From assembly GCF_036881825.1 (NCBI RefSeq), contig NZ_JBAJMW010000002.1, positions 248,001-312,000 on the forward strand: a stretch of DNA of 64,000 nucleotides. The letters are read 5' to 3'. The position numbers and the translations under genes were made by a program. Numbering within the stretch: position 1 is the first letter of the stretch; each line of letters opens with the position of its first letter. This document shows positions 60,760-64,000 of the stretch, in pieces. The notes under the pieces were generated by a model, which saw only the letters and a list, made by a program, of their open reading frames with translations, had not been told where the DNA came from and ran no database searches. This DNA is from Tersicoccus mangrovi (GTDB taxonomy: Bacteria > Actinomycetota > Actinomycetes > Actinomycetales > Micrococcaceae).

Positions 60760-61623
60760 TCAGGCCGCGACGACGCGGATCTCGTTTCGCCAGGGGTCGG
60801 CGGTGACGAGGGCGTGGTCCTGGACGGTCGCCGGGACACCGGCCGCGTCGAGCCGGTCCTGCAGGGCGGCGACGTCGGCGTCGGTCGGGACGGTGACGTC
60901 AACGCGGCCGAGACCACGGGTGTCCCGGCGCGGCCCGGCCCCGGCGCTGTTCCACACGTTCATCGCCATGTGATGGTGGTAGCCGCCGGCGGAGACGAAC
61001 AGGGCGGTCTCGCCCAGTCGCGCGGTCTCGTCGAACCCGAGGGTGTCGACGTAGAAGTCGTGGGCGGAGGCGATGTCACCGACCTGCAGATGGACGTGGC
61101 CCACGGTCGCCGGGTCGGTGCTGCGCAGCTCGTCGTGCCGGAGGTGCTCGTCGAGGAAGGCGCGCCCGTCGAGGGGGTCGACGGTCATGTGGACGCTGTG
61201 CTGCTGCCACTGCCACTGGTTCCGCGGCCGGTCCCAGTAGAGCTCGATCCCGTTGTTCTCCGGGTCCTGGAAGTAGAAGGCCTGGCTCACGGCGTGGTCC
61301 TGGGCGCCGACGTAACGGCCCTCGGGCCGGCGCAGCGCCGATGCGACGGTGTCGGCGAGCTCGGTCCGGGTGTCGAAGAGCAGGGCGGTGTGGAACAGCC
61401 CGGCGTCGGAGGGCGACGGCACGCTCAGGTCGTGTCCGTCCGCGATCCGCACGAGGCCCGCACCGGCCCGGCCCAGCAGCACGCCGTCGGCGTCGGAGGC
61501 GATCTCGGTCAGGCCCAGCGCCTGCTGGTAGTACGTGACGAGGGCCGGCAGGTCGCCCGCCCGGAGGGTGAGCACGCCCATCGTGGTCGTCGCGGGCAGC
61601 GTCTCATTTACTTGAAGCTTCAT
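60760..61623 (-). CDS. Two-domain VOC protein (catechol 2,3-dioxygenase/CatE-like)
   Basis: A 287-residue protein with two glyoxalase/bleomycin-resistance modules (about 15-130 and 145-285). Candidate metal ligands are the His in LFHTALLF, the His in VGHVHLQVG and a Glu near the C-terminus (NEIRVVAA). The FYFQDPENNGIELYWDRPR segment is typical of the CatE branch, which cleaves catechols or acts as a glyoxalase. The start is ATG with GCGTAAAC upstream; the site is weak. Substrate unknown. Confidence 0.88.
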   Translation of the reverse strand: MKLQVNETLPATTTMGVLTLRAGDLPALVTYYQQALGLTEIASDADGVLLGRAGAGLVRIADGHDLSVPSPSDAGLFHTALLFDTRTELADTVASALRRPEGRYVGAQDHAVSQAFYFQDPENNGIELYWDRPRNQWQWQQHSVHMTVDPLDGRAFLDEHLRHDELRSTDPATVGHVHLQVGDIASAHDFYVDTLGFDETARLGETALFVSAGGYHHHMAMNVWNSAGAGPRRDTRGLGRVDVTVPTDADVAALQDRLDAAGVPATVQDHALVTADPWRNEIRVVAA

Positions 61624-61698
61624 GTTTATGCCAACGCGAGCAGATCGCGGGGCATTCCCGCCGGCCCTTCACTCCCGTGACTCGCAGGAGACCCCCGG

Positions 61699-62391
61699 TC
61701 AGGCGGCGTCGCGCTCCAGCTCGGCGAGGAAACCGGCGATGTGCGCGTGGCCGGCCGCCGTGTCGTGCGGTCGGTGGCCGCCCGGGACGATGACGTGGCG
61801 GGCTCCGGTGGTGGCGAGGAAGGTGGCGACCTCCTCGTAGACGGGCTCCCATCCGCCGGTGACGACGAGGGTCGGCACGCCGGGCACGATGGTCAGCGGC
61901 GCCTCCCACGGCGGCTGCTGCCGCTGCAGGCGCACGGCGTCGACGCCGGTGGGCGCGCCGTCGCCGGTCCCGGTGAGCAGCTCGGTGAACCGGTGGGCGA
62001 AGGCGTCGGCGCTGAGCCGCTCCCGGGCCACGTAGAGCGGAGCGAAGGCCGCGACGTGCCGCGCGGTGGCCGGCAGGTCGCGGGTCAGGGAGAACGCGGC
62101 GGGCTCGATCAGGGTCAGCGAACGGACGAGCCCCGGCTCGCGCACCGCCGCGAGCAGGGCACTGACGGCGCCGCCGGAGTGCGCCACCACGTGGCCGCCG
62201 CGGGCGGGCTCGAGGTGCTCGAGGATCGAGGCGGCGTCCGCCTCCGCGTCACCCCGGGCCGGTTCGCCGGAGGCCTCGTACCCGCGCCGGCGCAGGAAGA
62301 GGCAGTCGTAGCGCCCGGCGAGCAGGCGTTGTTCGGGCCACGCCGCCGCACCGGCACGGCCGCTGCCGTGGACGAGAACCACTCGAGTCAT
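61699..62391 (-). CDS. Alpha/beta hydrolase
   Basis: A 230-residue hydrolase. It begins MTRVVLVHGSGRAG (oxyanion-hole HG), the nucleophile is Ser in HVVAHSGGAVSALL (about 88; a HSGG rather than GxSxG elbow), and the His lies in VPGGHRPHDTA. I start at 62391; an ATG 102 bases upstream would add a Thr/Asp-rich segment. The substrate is unknown. Confidence 0.83.
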   Translation of the reverse strand: MTRVVLVHGSGRAGAAAWPEQRLLAGRYDCLFLRRRGYEASGEPARGDAEADAASILEHLEPARGGHVVAHSGGAVSALLAAVREPGLVRSLTLIEPAAFSLTRDLPATARHVAAFAPLYVARERLSADAFAHRFTELLTGTGDGAPTGVDAVRLQRQQPPWEAPLTIVPGVPTLVVTGGWEPVYEEVATFLATTGARHVIVPGGHRPHDTAAGHAHIAGFLAELERDAA

Positions 62392-62504
62392 GTTCACCAC
62401 CTTGGCCGTCGCCGCCGACAGGACCGGCAGCGCGGTCGTCGTCGTCGGGTCGGCCGGATCGTCGGACGCGCGCCGCCGCGTGGCGGTGCGCATCGTTCCG
62501 GGGC

Positions 62505-63029
62505 TCAGCCCCGGCCGTTGACCAGTTCGCGCGTGTCCCCGTCGGCGAGCGCGGACAGCCCGACGGCGATCCGGTTCGCCAGCCCCGGCATCGCCAGGGT
62601 CCCGACCTCGGCGGAAGAGACGAAGCGGTAGCCGACCAGTTCCTCGGCCTGGACGGTCACCGCAACGTCCGCGTCGACGACGCCGCCGTCGTACAGGAAG
62701 ATCGTCGCGTCGCCCCAGATGCCGTGCGACGTGCCGTGCTCGACGACGAGCAGCCGGCCGACGGGCAGCTCGAGGCCGACCTCCTCGGTGATCTCCCGGC
62801 CGCAGCCGGTGCGGGGGTCCTCCCCCGCCTCGACCGTGCCGCCGGGCAGCTCCCAGCCCTGCTTGTAGTTCGGCTGCACCATGAGCACGCGGCCCTCGCG
62901 GTCACGGATCAGGGCGCCGGCCGCGAGCCGCCGGCGCGGCAGCGTCGCGATGAACGCCGCGAGCTCGGGCTCGCTGAGGTAGGAGTCGATCACCGGCCGG
63001 TCGCGTCCTGGATCGCTCGCGGGGCTCAC
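62505..63029 (-). CDS. Nudix hydrolase
   Basis: A 174-residue nucleoside-diphosphate-linked hydrolase. The Nudix box is GGTVEAGEDPRTGCGREITEEVG with all conserved Glu/Arg in place (quoted halves: GGTVEAGEDPRTG and REITEEVG). Preceding strands (AAGALIRDREGRVLMVQPNY) are standard. The GTG start overlaps the ffh stop (GTGA), so it is co-translated with ffh. Substrate not predictable. Confidence 0.9.
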   Translation of the reverse strand: MSPASDPGRDRPVIDSYLSEPELAAFIATLPRRRLAAGALIRDREGRVLMVQPNYKQGWELPGGTVEAGEDPRTGCGREITEEVGLELPVGRLLVVEHGTSHGIWGDATIFLYDGGVVDADVAVTVQAEELVGYRFVSSAEVGTLAMPGLANRIAVGLSALADGDTRELVNGRG

Positions 63030-64000
63030 TTGCCGAGGAACTTCTCGAACCCGGCGGGCAGGTTCAGGGCCGACGGATCGAAGTCCTCCGTGCCCGCGTC
63101 CTTGCCGAACGCGGCGCCCGTGTTGACCGGGGCGCTGCCCCGCTCGCGACGCGCCTGCGCGGCCGCGGCGTCCTGGGCGCGCTTGGCCGGGTTGCCGGAC
63201 CGCGAACTCTTGGCCGACTTGGCGTTCTTGCCCTTCTTGCGCGGCGAGTTGAAGCCGCCGGGGCCGGCCATGCCCGGCATGCCGGGCACCCCGCCGCCGC
63301 GGGCCATCTGCTTCATCATCTTCTGCGCCTGGGTGAACCGCTCCATCAGCTGGTTGACCTCGGAGACGGTGACGCCGGAACCGCGGGCGATGCGGGCGCG
63401 GCGCGAACCGTTGATGATCTTCGGGGCCACCCGCTCGTGCGGGGTCATCGACCGGACGATCGCCTCCACGCGGTCGATCTCCCGCTCGTCGAAGTTCTCG
63501 AGCTGCTCACGGATGCCGGCGGCGCCGGGCATCATCATGAGCATCTTCTTCATCGAGCCCATCTTGCGGATCTGCTGCATCTGGGCGAGGAAGTCCTCGA
63601 AGGTGAAGTCCTCCTGGTCGGCGAACTTCTTCGCCATCCGGTCGGCCTCGGCCTTGTCCCAGCTGCGCTCGGCCTGCTCGATGAGCGAGAGCACGTCGCC
63701 CATGTCGAGGATGCGGCCGGCCATCCGGTCGGGGTGGAACAGCTCGAAGTCGTCCAGGCCCTCACCGGTGGAGGCGAACATGACCGGCTGGCCGGTCACC
63801 GAGGCGACGGACAGGGCGGCACCACCGCGGGCGTCGCCGTCGAGCTTGGAGAGCACGACGCCGGTGAAGGCGACGCCCTCCTGGAAGGCGAGCGCGGTGT
63901 TGACTGCGTCCTGGCCGATCATGGCGTCGATGACGAACAGCACCTCGTCGGGTCTGGTCGCGGTGCGGATGTCGGCGGCCTGTTGCATCATCTCGGCGTC
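63026..64000 (-). CDS. ffh: Signal recognition particle protein Ffh, 5' part outside window
   Basis: The C-terminal 325 residues of the SRP GTPase that binds signal peptides and 4.5S/SRP RNA. The frame is open to the window end; the visible part starts DAEMMQQAADIRTA, mid G domain. G-domain motifs: VLSKLDGDARGGA (TKLD-equivalent) and FASTGEGLDDFELF. The Met-rich M domain follows (LMERFTQAQKMMKQMARGGG), with GSGVTVSEVNQL. A Lys/Ala-rich tail ends FEKFLGK. Confidence 0.97.
   Translation of the reverse strand, partial: DAEMMQQAADIRTATRPDEVLFVIDAMIGQDAVNTALAFQEGVAFTGVVLSKLDGDARGGAALSVASVTGQPVMFASTGEGLDDFELFHPDRMAGRILDMGDVLSLIEQAERSWDKAEADRMAKKFADQEDFTFEDFLAQMQQIRKMGSMKKMLMMMPGAAGIREQLENFDEREIDRVEAIVRSMTPHERVAPKIINGSRRARIARGSGVTVSEVNQLMERFTQAQKMMKQMARGGGVPGMPGMAGPGGFNSPRKKGKNAKSAKSSRSGNPAKRAQDAAAAQARRERGSAPVNTGAAFGKDAGTEDFDPSALNLPAGFEKFLGK

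Overview
The window is very GC-rich (roughly 70% or more) and has the gene content and order of an actinobacterium of the order Micrococcales, most like Micrococcaceae (Kocuria/Arthrobacter relatives). Pointers are a homodimeric pyruvate dehydrogenase E1 (aceE), a PucR-type regulator next to fabD-fabH-acpP-fabF, DUF3052, DUF3145 and DUF2469 proteins, an MptB-like mannosyltransferase, a peroxiredoxin of the AhpE type, frequent GTG starts and several apparently leaderless transcripts. Almost all of it is ordinary chromosome.

Layout. 1-6.9 kb (+): end of pepN, an OsmC protein, a GH31 glycosidase, an MscS-type channel and a group II truncated globin. 7-13.6 kb: two thioesterases, an SDR enzyme, small conserved proteins, ettA and ssb. 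13.9-18.6 kb: tRNA-Arg(TCT), an MptB-like GT-C enzyme, orn, tRNA-His(GTG), an acyl-CoA dehydrogenase and def. 18.6-24 kb: RNase P RNA, yaaA, a zinc-ribbon coiled-coil protein, a NIF3 protein, msrA, cysK-cysE. 24-31.3 kb: a methyltransferase divergent from an HxlR regulator, gnd, an aldo/keto reductase and a UvrA-like ABC protein.

31.3-35.4 kb is the accessory part: a visibly less GC-rich, three-gene operon between the uvrA-like gene and tRNA-Val(TAC). It encodes an SMC/Rad50-like DUF3732 ATPase, a small middle component and a protein with an N-terminal PD-(D/E)xK-like nuclease signature. I read it as an ABC-three-component (ABC-3C) conflict/defence system.

35.6-39.2 kb: an MmpS-like lipoprotein, a PatB/MalY-type aminotransferase, a sirtuin, a peroxiredoxin and DUF3052. 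39.6-47.6 kb: aceE, then a PucR-type regulator and the type II fatty-acid genes fabD-fabH-acpP-fabF, closed by a perfect 20-bp terminator. Matching inverted repeats precede the regulator and fabD. 47.8-64 kb (all -): DUF3145, xerC, dprA, yifB/comM, yraN, an esterase, DUF2469, rnhB, two lepB copies, rplS, a VOC protein with an early in-frame TGA, trmD, rimM, khpA, rpsP, three small metabolic genes, and the 3' part of ffh.

The two signals most worth following are the ABC-3C operon and a shared twin-box upstream element (TGTGGAC, then CCTGTGGAGGRAGAA at a fixed 28-bp register) that precedes both ssb and yraN-comM-dprA. These genes act on incoming single-stranded DNA in transformation, so the element could mark a competence or DNA-processing regulon.
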